Shown piece after piece: positions 15,501 to 27,234 of a DNA stretch of 64,000 bases (the first letter of the stretch is position 1; every line of letters begins with the position of its first letter). The translations under genes were made by a program, and so were the position numbers. Source of the DNA: Whitmania pigra. Taxonomy: Eukaryota > Annelida > Clitellata > Hirudinida > Haemopidae. Location: the NCBI GenBank assembly GCA_021613335.1, contig JAJTWR010000263.1, forward strand, positions 2,192,501-2,256,500, given 5' to 3'. The notes under the pieces were generated by a model, which saw nothing but the letters and a program-made list of their open reading frames with translations, searched no databases and was not told the DNA's origin.

Positions 15501-16857
15501 GATGTTGAGCAAATTAAATCAGTTATTTGTTATATTCTTAGCTTATGGATAGTGTGATTGGCTTTGCTCTGATTCCTAAATATGTTTTTTCTATTATTTA
15601 CTGCTTAAATCAAACCTTGCTTTGACTGCTTCATATTTCTGTTTCTGAGAAGTTAGCTCCTCCTCAAGATTTTTTAAGTCATTTGTCAATTTCTGAAAAG
15701 AAAGATTTAAAAAATAATATCATGAATTTGTCCAGATATGAATTTGAACTCTAAATAAATCCTCTACCTCTAGATTGTCTCTTTTGTTTTTTTCAATTTG
15801 TCTAATTTTGAACAGTTCCTTGCTGCCAGTTGAGGAAATGTTGGAATGAGAAGACTCCGATTCCTCAATTTCCTGGCTCGATCCAGTCCTGCTACTACTT
15901 ATATCATTGATTTGTTTTTTCAGATCGGTGATCTGTGTGAAGTTGGTGAATGAAATGAAAAATCTCTATAAAATTGATTTTTTAATGTTTAATAGAATCA
16001 ACAAGCCTTTTTCTGGAGAGATACAATCTGTTGATGTCTTCCTTTCCAGGTCCCAGGAGAATTTATCAAAGTCTGAACAGAAACATTTTCTCCAACTTCC
16101 TGGCTAATAACCTACAGATTTTAATTGAACATTTTAACAACAATGTGAAGATGTGACTGAAAGGCTTTCCGGCATTATATAATGCTATTCAGCAAATGAG
16201 AAAATAAACAAACCTTTTGCAGAACTTTAATTTCAGCTTTAAGTGACTGCACTTGATTTCTATATTCATAAACTTTTGATTCAGAATTTTTTAATTTCTC
16301 TTGAATGGCTTTTAATTCTCCAGTCTTTAATAAACACCATTATTATAACTACTTCATAAAATTTAAATTATATTCTTAGCTTAACACACACCTTGGAATC
16401 TTGGTCTGATTTTTCCATATTGTCATGGAGGCCTGGCACTTTTATTTGTTCAGAGTTAAACTGCAAAGCAAATCTTGAATATTTATGATAAAAAATTTAA
16501 GCTACATCACTAAAAACACCTGCTTCTCTAAATCAAAACATTTTTTTTGCAATTGTTTGACTTTTGATTTTTCAATTTCTATTTCACTGTTCTGTTCCCT
16601 CAATTTTTTTGAAAGTTCTACTATCTTTGTTGATGCTGCATCACCTCCAGCAACAACTTGATTAAGGCTTTTCTCAGCTTCTAATTTTTTCAAAATATTT
16701 TTAATTTCAAAGTTTTTTTCAGCAAGAAGTTTAAGCAGTCTGCCATTTTCATCTTTAAGTTCCTGAAAATCATACAGACGTTACGAAACCTTGTACTTTA
16801 ATACTTAACTGTAAATTTTACTCTGATATCCTCGTCGTGCGTCTTTTCTAAAGACAT
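12552..16857 (-). CDS. CCDC13: CCDC13-like coiled-coil (ciliary/centriolar satellite) protein
   Basis: Exons, transcript order: 16857-16822, 16762-16520, 16460-16392, 16324-16214, 16099-16007, 15932-15768, 15692-15616, 15332-15233, 13624-13454, 13322-13219, 13150-13064, 13000-12891, 12827-12764, 12702-12552 (TGA); 526 aa, all phases consistent. It is almost entirely heptad-type coiled coil. The match to vertebrate CCDC13 is collinear: DENGRLLKLL, STKIVELSKK, SPGTWKGRHQQI, DNELIEALM, and the C-terminal KSKEEDIKVYMGMLEHAKR block. Vertebrate CCDC13 acts at centriolar satellites and in ciliogenesis; that role is inferred here. The protein is shorter than the human one because the N-terminal leader is reduced to 12 residues in exon 1. 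Intron 5 has a GC donor. Intron 8 carries a Tigger remnant and a minisatellite. The exon 10/11 junction (68-nt intron) is the least certain. Confidence 0.82.
14093..14165 (+). repeat. 26-bp minisatellite, about 2.8 copies, in CCDC13 intron 8
   Basis: The unit GATGAGTTGTTTGGGTGGGT (plus 6 nt) starts at 14093, 14119 and 14145, with one T/A change in the third copy. It lies directly beside the Tigger transposase remnant. Confidence 0.85.
14205..14870 (+). mobile_element. Decayed Tigger/pogo-type DNA transposon (3' part of transposase)
   Basis: The plus strand, antisense to CCDC13, keeps pieces of a Tigger/jerky-like DDE transposase broken by stops and frameshifts. From 14216 comes WYVNEFIPNVKK; then a LKVILLLSNVTS block resembling the 'FLPPNVTS' region; then VAHAWNR near 14510; then EALVWLENDK near 14640; then an acidic spacer and SHEEAFVAVETAMFWYEQQ, ending in a stop at 14866. 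That order matches the C-terminal half of Tigger-family transposases. No terminal inverted repeats were identified. It is a dead remnant inside a 1.6-kb intron. Confidence 0.7.
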
Positions 16858-17793
16858 ATCCTTGGTCTAATAAAATCTCTAAATGATGCGCAAGTTCTAT
16901 AAACTCAGTTTCGTGAAGGTTTCAGGTTAGTATGTGTTACCATGAAAACGAATATTGAGTGTTTATGTAAATAGGTTTTTTTTTAAATAAATTTTGCAAT
17001 AACCTCATCTGTCATAATCTTAATAAATATTTTTGGCAAATTATTATTGGAGAAAAAAATTAGGCTCATTCACATTTCATAGCAAAAGAACTGTTTTATA
17101 ACTGTCAGAAGCAAAACAACAAACTAAAACTAATGCAAATGAAACAAAAATCTATTGTGCATTATTCCACCATAGATAGAGCAGAGCAGGGATGTCGTTT
17201 CAGCTTTTTCGAAGAGGACAAACCTCTGCACAGCATAAAGAGATGACTTTTTTTGCGTCAAAGTCATGAGAGCAACGTTCCCCCTTGATTATCCAGGCTG
17301 AATGGAGCCAGTTGAAGGTGGATGAGGTCCTTTATGACATAAGAAAATCAATTTTCAAAAAAATATATATATCTAATCTAGTAGTCTAGAATGACTGGCG
17401 CACAACAGATCACCCCAGGTCTTGTACAACAAAATTTTCTGACAGTAAATTTTGGTAAATTAATGCTAAATGTCAGTCTTATGAAGATTATGCGCCAGTT
17501 ATTAACTAATAAATTAAAATTATATTTATCAATTTTGCGACATTTGAACATGAAGCATAAGACAACCACCACACAGAAAGTTTTTCGTTTTTTACCACAT
17601 AGATTGTAAGGATATTATTAGCTACAAATTACTGGCTTCATTTGATGCAAATAATTTAATAATCAAAAGTGAAACTATCAGTCAGTAATAATTATTAGAC
17701 TTAATAATTTGTTAACGTAGTAATTAGATCAACCCCAGTGTGTTTTTCAGCGAAGGTCGTATCGATCTGACGGCTCCGACTTCTGGTGGAAGA
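16858..17793. other. Divergent intergenic region, CCDC13/NDUFA8
   Basis: Head-to-head spacing of about 0.9 kb that should hold both promoters. It contains copy 2 of the CAGGGATGTC repeat. A strong acceptor (TGTTTTTCAG at 17741-17750) precedes the NDUFA8 ATG by 43 nt. I see no coding exon. Confidence 0.5.
17187..17300 (+). repeat. Dispersed repeat, CAGGGATGTC family, copy 2
   Basis: Starts GCAGGGATGTCGTTTCAGC and shares GACAAACCTC and AGATGACTTTTTTT with the reverse-strand copy at 33477-33650. Non-coding. Confidence 0.55.
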
Positions 17794-18887
17794 ATGCCGT
17801 TCACTAATTCGGATTACCTGCCGACTTACGAAGAATTAGATGTGCAAGAGATTCCTTTGACTTCAGCTCCACTGAGAGCTGGATCTCATCATTTTGGAAA
17901 GTACTGCGATAATCAATGCAAAGTAATGATTGCGCGGTGTTTTAATCTAGTTAATTCTAGTTTGAATTAAGTTTATTAATAAACGAGCCGTTTAATGTAT
18001 TTTAGGAGTTCATGCTTTGTAATAGTGAGGAGAAAGACCCGAGGAAATGCTTAAAGGAGGGCAAGGAAGTAACCAAGTGTGGACTGGAGTTTTTCAGCAA
18101 AGTGAAGCAGCATTGTGCATCAGAGTTTACTCAGTACTGGAAATGTGTTGATAAGTCTGACTTTAACATGTCATTTAGAAAGTAAGCTCTTGGATTATTG
18201 GAATTAGTTAGTTAATTGATTAAGCAAACTTTTAACTAAACTTCATTTCTGCCAAGAAATTAGTTTCTTTGTTGCCACTATCTTGCAATCGCTATTTGAA
18301 ATAACTAGATTCTTGGCTCATAGAATAATTGACTTTGTTCACTTGAGTAACTTATTCTTTTGTGCTACATGATGTAGCGTTGGTTCATTTTCAAATATTT
18401 TAGCTTTTGTTTTGTATTGAGAGCGAGGGCAGAAGTACTCAAAATGCATTGCATCACCAAAATATTACATTTTTTTATGATTTCAAGACCTGCACCAACT
18501 GATACTATGCTTCAATGCTTTTAGCATCATCAGTGCTCTATCCATGTTCCTCTACTTTTATGATATAGAACGTGCTGGCCTTCGAATCTCAAATCTTGAT
18601 TAAATGAAAATTCATCTTTTTGTGCATTTCAGAACCCTTTATTTGTAATTTTTGACAGCTGTCGCAAGCTGCAGGGGGAATTTGACAAGTGCATATTTGA
18701 CAACCTCGGGCAGGAAAGACCAGAACTTGGATATTTCTCGAAAATCAGAGTCCATCACACGGAACGTCCTAAGCCTAAGGAAAGGGATCTGAAATTGCCA
18801 GATCCCGATCCCTTGTATGCAGAGAGAGTTTATGACCCCAACAAGCCTGTACCACCTTCTGCAAATCTGAGCCGCCCTGGCTTATAA
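17794..18887 (+). CDS. NDUFA8: NADH dehydrogenase 1 alpha subcomplex subunit 8 (complex I, CHCH protein)
   Basis: Exons: 17794-17922, 18006-18181, 18659-18887 (TAA); 177 aa, close to the vertebrate length. NDUFA8 is an accessory subunit of mitochondrial complex I on the intermembrane-space side, imported and oxidised by the Mia40 route. The N-terminus ([17 protein letters not shown]) aligns with the family. Cysteines follow the twin CX9C pattern ([44 protein letters not shown]), giving two CHCH hairpins. The C-terminal tail is proline-rich, as in other NDUFA8 proteins. The ATG at 17794 was chosen because it matches the family start and an acceptor lies just upstream. That acceptor implies a 5' UTR intron or a trans-splice site. 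Confidence 0.92.
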
Positions 18888-19058
18888 AATCCCAAATTGG
18901 AATCCTTGGCTAGAATGCTCGAACAATTTTATTAAGAGTTTTGAACCTAATGGTAGATAGTTTCAAGATGAGCTTTAGTAGGCACACAGCTCATAATGTT
19001 TCTTGATAAAGTTGATTCAGTTTGAATTTATGTAACTGCCTGGGAAAATAATACATAT

Positions 19059-19064
19059 AATAAA
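19059..19064 (+). terminator. Poly(A) signal AATAAA for NDUFA8
   Basis: Lies 172 nt after the NDUFA8 stop. The convergent ASH2L copy A signal is at 19248-19253, so the two 3' ends nearly abut. Confidence 0.6.
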
Positions 19065-19247
19065 TAATAATTTGGCACTGTTTAAATAGATCAATACCCG
19101 TAGGCAGACGCATTTCAACCACAAGATGGCAACCCTAAAACTCTCAGACATTAATCATTTTGAGTAGCTTTAATTAGTAAGATGTTATTGCCAACTGTGT
19201 TAAATTGATGGCAATTTGCATCAGCCAAGTGTAGTTGTGCGAATTGG

Positions 19248-19253
19248 TTTATT
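19248..19253 (-). terminator. Poly(A) signal AATAAA (reverse strand) for ASH2L copy A
   Basis: TTTATT on the plus strand, 184 nt beyond the copy A stop codon. Confidence 0.5.
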
Positions 19254-19436
19254 AAGACAATTCATGTTTCAACAATGTGCACCAATTCATTTTAGCTCAA
19301 TCCATTTTAAAAGTTAAATTATCCTTCAAAAGGAAAATGCATTGCATTCAAAATTGAGATAGTTAATACTACAAAACTATTGTCAAACATCGGTTCTGAT
19401 AATCAGTCGGAGCATTTAGTACTTGGAGTTAGTGTA

Positions 19437-22400
19437 TCAGATTTCAAGCTGTTGACCCTCATTTTCGAGGTGGTAGAGTGTATCACCAAGGGCATGTTGG
19501 ATGATGATGTCATCAGTAACTGAGCTCATCTGGAGTTAAAAGCAGCTAAATATCAAACATGGATTGGGAACAATAAACAATACTTACGGGTCTGTACTGA
19601 AGGTCTTTTGGGGGATACTTAAACTTTGGTCCAAAATTGGCAGTAACCTTAAGAGCAGAACTCAGCTATAACTCTCTAATATACAAATAATAAAAGATTA
19701 AGCCTTCAAAACCCACAGTGGCATTCTTGTACAGGGAGATAGCTGGATAGTAGATGCCATCATAAAAATCCTCGAATGCTATACCCTGGCTTTTGCCATT
19801 CAAAAACATTATCATCTGCAAAAGGACAAAGCATCACTTAACATATCAGATTTAACAGATTTTAAACTGGTGGGGGAAAATACTAGAAAAATTTGTGAAA
19901 ATGGAGATGGGCTGTACCTGGCTTCCTTTAGCAGTCTTGAGCTTTTTCTCAGCTTCTGAAACATAATCCTTTTCTTCATAGTAGAGATGGCCTTTAAACT
20001 TCACCAGCGGCTAAAAATTAAACAAAGATTTCATTTTTGAAAAAATCCATACTGGTCCTTATAAACCATTTGTTTCCTCTTAGGTAATACATTCGTTGGC
20101 TAACATTAACGTGTTAAATTCTTCAAGCCATCACAAAAAACCTTGTCCTTGTAGTAGGGAGGAGTCAACTTGGAATGGCAGTTGATAGGTGGGAGTCTGA
20201 CATAGAATCCAATCACATCTCCTTCCTTGTAGCCCTCAGGAGTGTAATGCTTACCATAACTTTGATGAAACTTTGTGCCTTTTTTTGATCTCCAAGAGTA
20301 GCTGAACTTGTCATATCCACAAGGTGCTTGTAAATTTCCTTAAAAACGAGCACAATTTTAAATTCAGTTCTAGAAATTACTCCCCGAAAGCAGACATGCA
20401 GCTGATGTTTCATGCCAAAGAAATAAAGAAATGTTGGCTTGATCTTACCAAGGCATTGTGACCATCCTATTCTTGTTGCAGAGTCCTGTGGCATGTCATC
20501 TATTGTCACTTCATAGTACCAAGCCCCTTGGCTGATCCCTAGTAATAACAAATTTGAATGGGCATACAAATCAAAAGATGAAAATTTATAAGATGCTCAG
20601 ATAGAGGACAATGTAAGCATGATCAGAGAAACTAATGGCCACAAAATGTGGTAATGTGAGAAGCAATGCCTTGATCAATGAGTCTGCATAAAATATCTAG
20701 GTATAAAATATAAAGTTCAAAGTTCATACAAAATGTTGAGCTCAGGAATCAAAACAAAATATTGATCTCAGTCAAATCACAACAAAATAAAACAACATAC
20801 CATGATTGGCTCTAATCATGCTGTATCCTTTTTCCCCAGTAACAGTAAATCTGTCATCTCCCAATTTTAGTTGTGGTGCTGAAAGCAAACTATTTTCGTA
20901 AAGCAATCCTCAAAAATCATATCTGTCGGGCGTAGTTGAAACCAATATTAAAAAAACATTAAATAACCTCTGTCATTCATTGACAAAAGAACTCTTGTTT
21001 CGAGATTAATACGATACAGATAACCAGGAATGGGCTTTCCGGCCCATTCTGGACTTTCATCGAATATTTGCCAGTTTGGAGCATGTGGATCAGGTTCGGC
21101 AAGAAAGTATCTGTAACCATCTTTATTGAATGGATGTTCTTGGGGGTAACAACTCGGGGCAAGTCTCATGGTTGATGTCAGTTCACTGAAGTACAAGAAT
21201 ATTTTAATATTTCTCTTTATTCAACATACGAAGCTATAGATGCAGTGGTAATAATAAATTAATTTAACAAATTCTTATTTTTTTGCATCAACACAGTGAA
21301 GTAATCATTAAATATCTATTGAAATACTGAATGCAAGTTAGCATTATTAAATCAATGTATCAAAAGTATTCCTACAATCAATAATCATAAAAATGTAATA
21401 ACAGCAAATAAATTGAATTAACAAAATTAGTCGTGCAAATATTGACAGAACTAAAAGAAAAACCTCTTTTTTTGCTTGGATCCAACCACATAGTGATGTT
21501 CTCCGGGAGGCTTCCTTTTTGCTGTTCTTCCTCTTGAAGCTGGTGTTCGCATGCAAATAACACACAACAATGCTCAAAATTAAAAAAAATATAAAATATC
21601 AGTTAAACTAACTCACCTTCTGTTTGACTTGCAGGTTTACTTTCAATTGGTCTGTTGCACATAAGTCTGAGTAAGCTCTCACAATTAGGACCAATCTTGC
21701 CCAAATCCTAAAAAACATTGAACATGACAACCCATCACATTTATATAAACAATTAGGAAATGTGAATTTATAATTAGAACTAACATCATTCACTAGTCCA
21801 AACACTTGGTCATTTGGAGAATCTTCATTTGTTATGAAGATGCTTGGATCTTTCAGCTACGAATGAAGAAACGCAACTTTAAAGGGCAAAGACCAAAAAT
21901 CGGACATTTCGTGCAAAACCGTGTTACTTAAAACATTGATTGGATGCAAAGCACTGATTCGAAATGAGTTCAGAGTTTACAAGAGATCTCTGCATTTCTC
22001 TGTAGTTCATGGTCCATAATTGTTAATGTAACAAATTATTAAACATCATAGTCCACTAAACCAAGCATTACAAAAGCAAGTATTAAGAATATAAACCATA
22101 GTCTTAGAGATGGAAGAATGCCATGTGTTTTTTATCCTTCGTGGTCCACAAGTCATTTGTTCCCATTTTTCCTCAATGAATGGAATTATTTCCTGATCTT
22201 TTGAAAACAACTTCCTCCCCGGAATTTTATACATGAGATTGGCTATCGCGGTCAAGCACAACTGGCCAAAATTGGCTGCCCTCTTGGCCAAAGTTTCTTG
22301 ACTACTGCATCTCTTGCAAAAGAACTGGTAGTTTGTCATGAAAGGCACATAGTCCCTGAGTGCAATCACAAACAAAGTTGTTTATAAGAACAAATATCAT

Positions 22401-22826
22401 AATAGCTTGTGTAAAGCTCACCCTGAATAATCGGATATGCACGTTTCATGGTAATACCTGAGGCACATACCACACTGAAATTCACAAATACTCAGATCTC
22501 TATCTTTGCCGCTAAAACATTTAAAGTATCAATAGAAAATTTTGAATTTTCATTCTACAATGACTGCACAAGGTGTATAAAGAAATAGACATGAGTTATC
22601 AGATATCATCATAACATTTTTAAATGAATAAATTCTAATTACATCAAAAGCCCAACACATCAAAAAACTTTAAACAAATATTTAAATGCAGCTACCAGTA
22701 ACATGTTTTATCCTCTGGATTTGCCGGAAGCAAAGTTGATCCACAATGAGGTTCATCCAACTTTTCAGTTGCAGCCTCCATATCGTCTTGAAGAGTCTTG
22801 TTAAAATCAAGTTTGATTCTTGACAT
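19437..22826 (-). CDS. ASH2L: ASH2-like protein, copy A (COMPASS/MLL H3K4 methyltransferase core subunit)
   Basis: Fourteen exons, transcript order: 22826-22696, 22511-22422, 22355-22097, 21856-21785, 21707-21617, 21539-21464, 21185-20968, 20878-20801, 20538-20449, 20326-20142, 20010-19918, 19815-19717, 19647-19588, 19529-19437 (TGA); 544 aa, one open frame. ASH2L, with WDR5, RBBP5 and DPY30, stimulates SET1/MLL methylation of histone H3K4 in the nucleus. Seen here: an N-terminal Cys/His-rich PHD-like finger (CYCGKDRD...CEFQCGMC...HETC...FFCKRC) joined to a winged-helix segment, a Lys/Arg-rich linker (exon 6), and the SPRY domain ([75 protein letters not shown]). Exon 14 carries [14 protein letters not shown], equivalent to the DPY30-binding SDI helix. 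The start at 22826 follows an in-frame stop two codons upstream. A diverged paralog lies directly upstream. Confidence 0.93.
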
Positions 22827-23738
22827 GTATTAATTCAAAGAGATATGGTTATACTTAGTAGTGCAGCATAATAAAACACAAAATTTATAAGTAGTTTCTT
22901 TAAATGATTAAAGCAAATTAGCATAAACAAGATTCATGATTATTTCAGCTTTCTTCAAAAACAATAATCAAATTCTACATGAAATCCAAAAATAAAACTG
23001 CTGTGAAGCTTTAAGAAACCAACCCATATTTAAGCGATTCTTTTGACTACGCTTAAGCTTGTACTTTCCATAATTAAAAGTTAGGTTCTATTCAAATTAG
23101 TCCCTGCCACTATTTAGCCAAGATGCTTCAGAGTGCAGCCAATGAATAACTAAGACTTTATATTTTTATATCTTTGTTCCATTAAAATAATCCCAATTTG
23201 CTCTGTACGCAGTCCCCTCTATGTAATTAATAATGTAGTGTCTACGGTTTAACATATTTTGTGGCCTGCATTTTCAAAGACTTAAATCTTCAAAACACAA
23301 AATTCGAAAAAATAATAATGCGTAACGAAAAACTTGAATAAAATTCACCTGCTATCGTACAACACTGAGGAACGATAAGAGACTCAAACAAAGATACATT
23401 AGCAGGCTAACTAACGCTTGAGTTCCATTGTTTAGTATTATGGTTGCAGTTGAAAAGCGAAATACATAGTTTATACAACAGACTCCAATACTTCTTTTTC
23501 CAAATTGAGTTACGCGCTTTTATCTTTCTCGATTTCATACTGCTTATCGTTCGAGGAACTTAACATATAGTATAACTTAGCAATTTCGAGCCGAGCCATA
23601 TAATTGTTAAATCAAAATAAATAAAGAAATCCTTCACATTTGCAGTTTTTCCTAATTACATTTTTACAAAAGAAAACATGCACAATTGAGAGTTAATCTT
23701 TATTGTCTGAATTATTATATCTGGCCTCAAAATTGCTC
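22827..23738. other. Spacer between the tandem ASH2L genes
   Basis: About 0.9 kb of A+T-rich sequence holding the probable promoter of copy A and the short 3' UTR of copy B. No coding or repeat family was recognised. Confidence 0.5.
23699..23704 (-). terminator. Poly(A) signal AATAAA (reverse strand) for ASH2L copy B
   Basis: TTTATT on the plus strand only 35 nt past the copy B stop, which predicts a very short 3' UTR. Confidence 0.5.
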
Positions 23739-26516
23739 CTAGTTCCTGCTTTCACCAGCTACCAAACTCATCTACAAATATGGAGAGCATTTTCAAGTTT
23801 TAATTTTAAAATCAATACTAAATAGTAATACTTACAGGTTTATAATGTAAATTCTTTGGAGGATACTTGAAAGCTGGTCCGAAATTTGCAGTAACCTGTT
23901 GATATCTTATTTGAGGTCAACTCATTTTATACAATATCATTTGGGAAAAATACTAACCGTGGAGTTCTTGTATAGTGATATCGATGGATAATATACTCCG
24001 TCATAAAAATTTTCAAACGCCTCTCCTTGACTGATTCCATTCAAAAACATTATCATCTGGAAAATGTACTGTTTGTAAGCTCTATAATCATTATTTAAAC
24101 CAGAACATTAATAAGCGCAATGGTTAATAAATATATCAGAAATTAATTGATTATTATATGAAAATAGATGTTAAAACCTGTCCTCCGTTAAGTGCCTCAA
24201 GTTTTTTTTCCTCGGCTGGGAGATCATCCTTTAATTCGTAGTAGCAGTAGCCCTTATATTTAATCAGAGGCTGCAATAAAACTATTTATTTAGATTTCTT
24301 CTAGTAAGATACCTTGATGTTAAAGAGGCCAAAATGGATAATATCAATATACATAATTATCTGATTGAGTAGATGTGTTGCATCATCTAGTGCGATGGTG
24401 ATAATTAAGTTAAAGTCCACTTTATAGCTGAACAATTAGGATCATCACCTTAGTTTTGTGATCTGCTTGAATAGTTTTAGAAATGGAATTGCTAGATGGA
24501 AACTGTATGTAGAAGCCGACAACATCGCCTTCCTTGTAACCATCGGAATAGTGTTTTCCACAACTGTTGTGAAACTTTGTGCCTTTTCTTGATCGCCAAG
24601 AATAACCAAATTTGTCGCTCCCGCATGGCGCAGGCAAAAGGGCTTTAAAAAAATTTGACGAAATGATTAAAGCCATGTTAACCTCATTACTTAAAAAATA
24701 AGTTTGTCAAATATATGGGCAACATAACAGACCGAAGCATTGAGACCATCCTATTCTGGCAGCAGAATCTCCGGGCATGCTATCTATCCTCACTTCAAAA
24801 TACCATGAACCATGACTTACACCTATTTTAAAATCGTAATCGATGTTAAATTCTATAAAATATAACAAAAATGTCTTGAAAGTCTACAAACGTAAAACAG
24901 TTACTGACCATAATTAGCCCTGATCATGCTATACCCTTTGTGGCCACTAACCGTGAGCCTGTTTTCGTTTAACACTAACTCCGATGCTACAAACAATAGC
25001 TTAAAATATAATTTACATTTACATAAATACAACATTCTATTTTTAACCTCTGTCATTCATGGAGAGGAGGACAAGCTTCTCACGGAAATCTCGATATAGA
25101 TGACCTGGAATTGGTTTTCCTTGAAGCTTCGGATCTTCATCGAGTGTCTGCCAAGTGGGATCGCTTGGATCTGGTTCGGCAAGAAAGTATCTATATCCAT
25201 ACTTGTTAAACGGATGTTCGTGAGGATAGAACTTGGGAGTGTGTTCCATTGCTTCAGTCAGCGAACTGGAATAGTAAATATCGTACGACATTTTAAGTAT
25301 TTGCCAGTAATAATTAACTTAGTTAATGGAAGCTGTATTTTTATATAAGTTACGTGCTACATAACTTTCAAGAGTCTGTTTTCGTAACGATTCGAAAATT
25401 CCACTTCCATCATAATCGCTTATTTTTATAAAATCAAATATTTTGGAAAATCAAAAGCGAACCTTTTCTTTGTCGCTGGAGCGCCTTTACCATCCACGTT
25501 CCTCTTTTTCGCTGTTTTAACTTTTGCTGTTTTAGATGAAAATATAAATTAACATTCAATAAATAAATCATCTCGAAGATAATACCAGTTTCAAACCTTC
25601 TTTAGTATTAATGTTGTTAGACTTGCATAACACCAATCCCTGAAATCTTTCGTGGTTTGGGCTTATACTGCATAATTCCTTAAAACACGACGCTACTTTA
25701 ACTGAAAAAGCTTTATATTTATGCAATTGAGTTGTAACTAACGTCGTTTGACAGACCAAAACTTTGATCCCCCTCAGACTCCCCGCTTGAGACAAAGATA
25801 TTTGGAAAGTTCAGCTAGAAGTAACAAATGAAATTATTATTAATTTGCATGTCATGAAACTCTTTGATCCATCTACCATGTCTTTTGAAAGCGAAAGATG
25901 CCAAGTGTTCTTTGTCCTACTTTGGACGGATGTCATTATCTCCCAATATCTCTCAATGAAAGGGATAATTTCCTTTTTTTTTGAAAACATTTTTCTTTCA
26001 GGAAACTTATTCTTGAGATTGGCTAAGGCGGTCAGACACATCTGACCAAAATTAGTTGGTTTTTTGGCCAACGTCTCTTGAGTACATCTCTTGCAAAAGA
26101 ACTGGTAGTTTATCATGAATGGCAGAAAGTCGCTGTTTGTTTTAGGGAACGCATTAGTCGATGTATTTTATACAGATTAGTACGCAAACATGCCAAACCT
26201 TACCCCTTATAATCTGATATGCACGTTTCGTGACAGAATCTGAAACACATTCCACATTGAAATTCGCATATGTTCAGATCTCTACCCTTTCCACTTAAAA
26301 ATAAAAAGTAGTTTGATTACATAAGAAAAGTAAGGATGAAAACGAATTATTTGGAATGCCAATGGATTTAACTAATAACGCGGTTATCCGGGTAGCCGCA
26401 TTCTATAATCTAAAAGTGCGGTCATGAGTTTGTCCGCAATTTCGCAAAATTGATTTGTGAACAACAGGAAATATGAAATACCAGTAACATGCGTTGTCCT
26501 CTAGATTTGCTGACAT
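23739..26516 (-). CDS. ASH2L: ASH2-like protein, copy B (diverged tandem paralog lacking the DPY30-binding tail)
   Basis: Fourteen exons, transcript order: 26516-26482, 26293-26204, 26132-25877, 25814-25743, 25678-25597, 25526-25463, 25265-25048, 24986-24909, 24822-24733, 24642-24449, 24270-24178, 24056-23958, 23896-23837, 23771-23739 (TAG); 487 aa. Every intron position and phase matches copy A, and exons 2, 4, 7, 8, 9, 11, 12 and 13 have identical lengths, so this is an old whole-gene duplication, not a retrocopy. The PHD-like finger (CYCGKGRD...CEFQCGMC...HETC), winged helix, basic linker (KVKTAKKRN) and full SPRY (GSWYFEVRIDSMP, RIGWSQCFG, YSWRSRKGTKFH, NFGPAFKYPPKNL) are intact. It differs in a short N-terminus (nine residues before the first Cys), a longer exon 10, and an 11-codon exon set ending MSLVAGESRN, with no SDI helix. 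All frames are open, so it is probably functional and specialised. The first ATG follows an in-frame TAG. Confidence 0.9.
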
Positions 26517-26554
26517 TGCAAGGGTACTGCAGCAACGGCTTACTATGAAAACGA
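26448..26554 (+). repeat. Inverted repeat arm 1 (covers exon 1 and 5' flank of ASH2L copy B)
   Basis: About 105 nt that recur in reverse complement at 27235-27338. By eye there are two substitutions and one 3-nt indel between the arms. The arm contains the first coding exon of copy B, its donor, about 30 nt of intron and about 38 nt of upstream sequence. Confidence 0.95.
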
Positions 26555-27234
26555 CTTGCTAAACAAAATTGGTAGCGAAGGTTGATAAAGGGAGCGAAAT
26601 TGTGCAGAGATATGCAATGGACTTCACATAATGTTACTCGGAACCAAAGAATCGAAAAGTAAATAAAAATAAATAAGTATGAATTAATAAATAATATAAA
26701 TTGTAAATATTTCTTTCGTTAGAGAGTGTCTGTAAAAGAGAATACGGAAGAATACCTAATCTTTAATTTGATAGTTTTTTCAGAACTTTGAAAGATCCTT
26801 ATGAAGGTTTATTTGGCATTTGCTTAAATCGCATCTGCGCCCCACGCCAACTCAGCTATTAAATTCGAGTTTACATTCATTGAGCAGTTTCGTTCGTATT
26901 GCTCGACACGACACTTTCTGTCGAAAGTTAATTTAATAAATGTTTTAGCTTGAATATTTATCTAATTGGATTTTCTGCAACTGTGATGATAACCTCCGGA
27001 CCCATTTCTGATTGATTGGTTAGCTCATAGTGGGCAAGAACTGATCATTCTAACAGGTCTCTAACTTAGACTCTGAAAATTCAATTTCTCGTCATAGAAT
27101 TATGAAATCCGTTGGTGACAGGAAGTCTGCGCTGTTTAAGATGCGAATGGGGAACCCGGTAAAATGGCCGAGAAAACTTGAATTGGCTTATAAAAACATT
27201 TTTGCCCTAAACTATGATTGACACATTTTAAATA

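Noticed and set aside
23739..26516. ASH2L copy B as a pseudogene
   Set aside because: All 14 exons are open, splice sites are intact, phases match copy A, and substitutions spare the SPRY core; it looks functional apart from the shortened end.
26985..27060. Box C/D snoRNA-like arrangement (GTGATGAT ... CTGA ... CTGA) in the spacer of the inverted repeat
   Set aside because: No convincing terminal stem or guide target could be seen, and the boxes are short enough to occur by chance.
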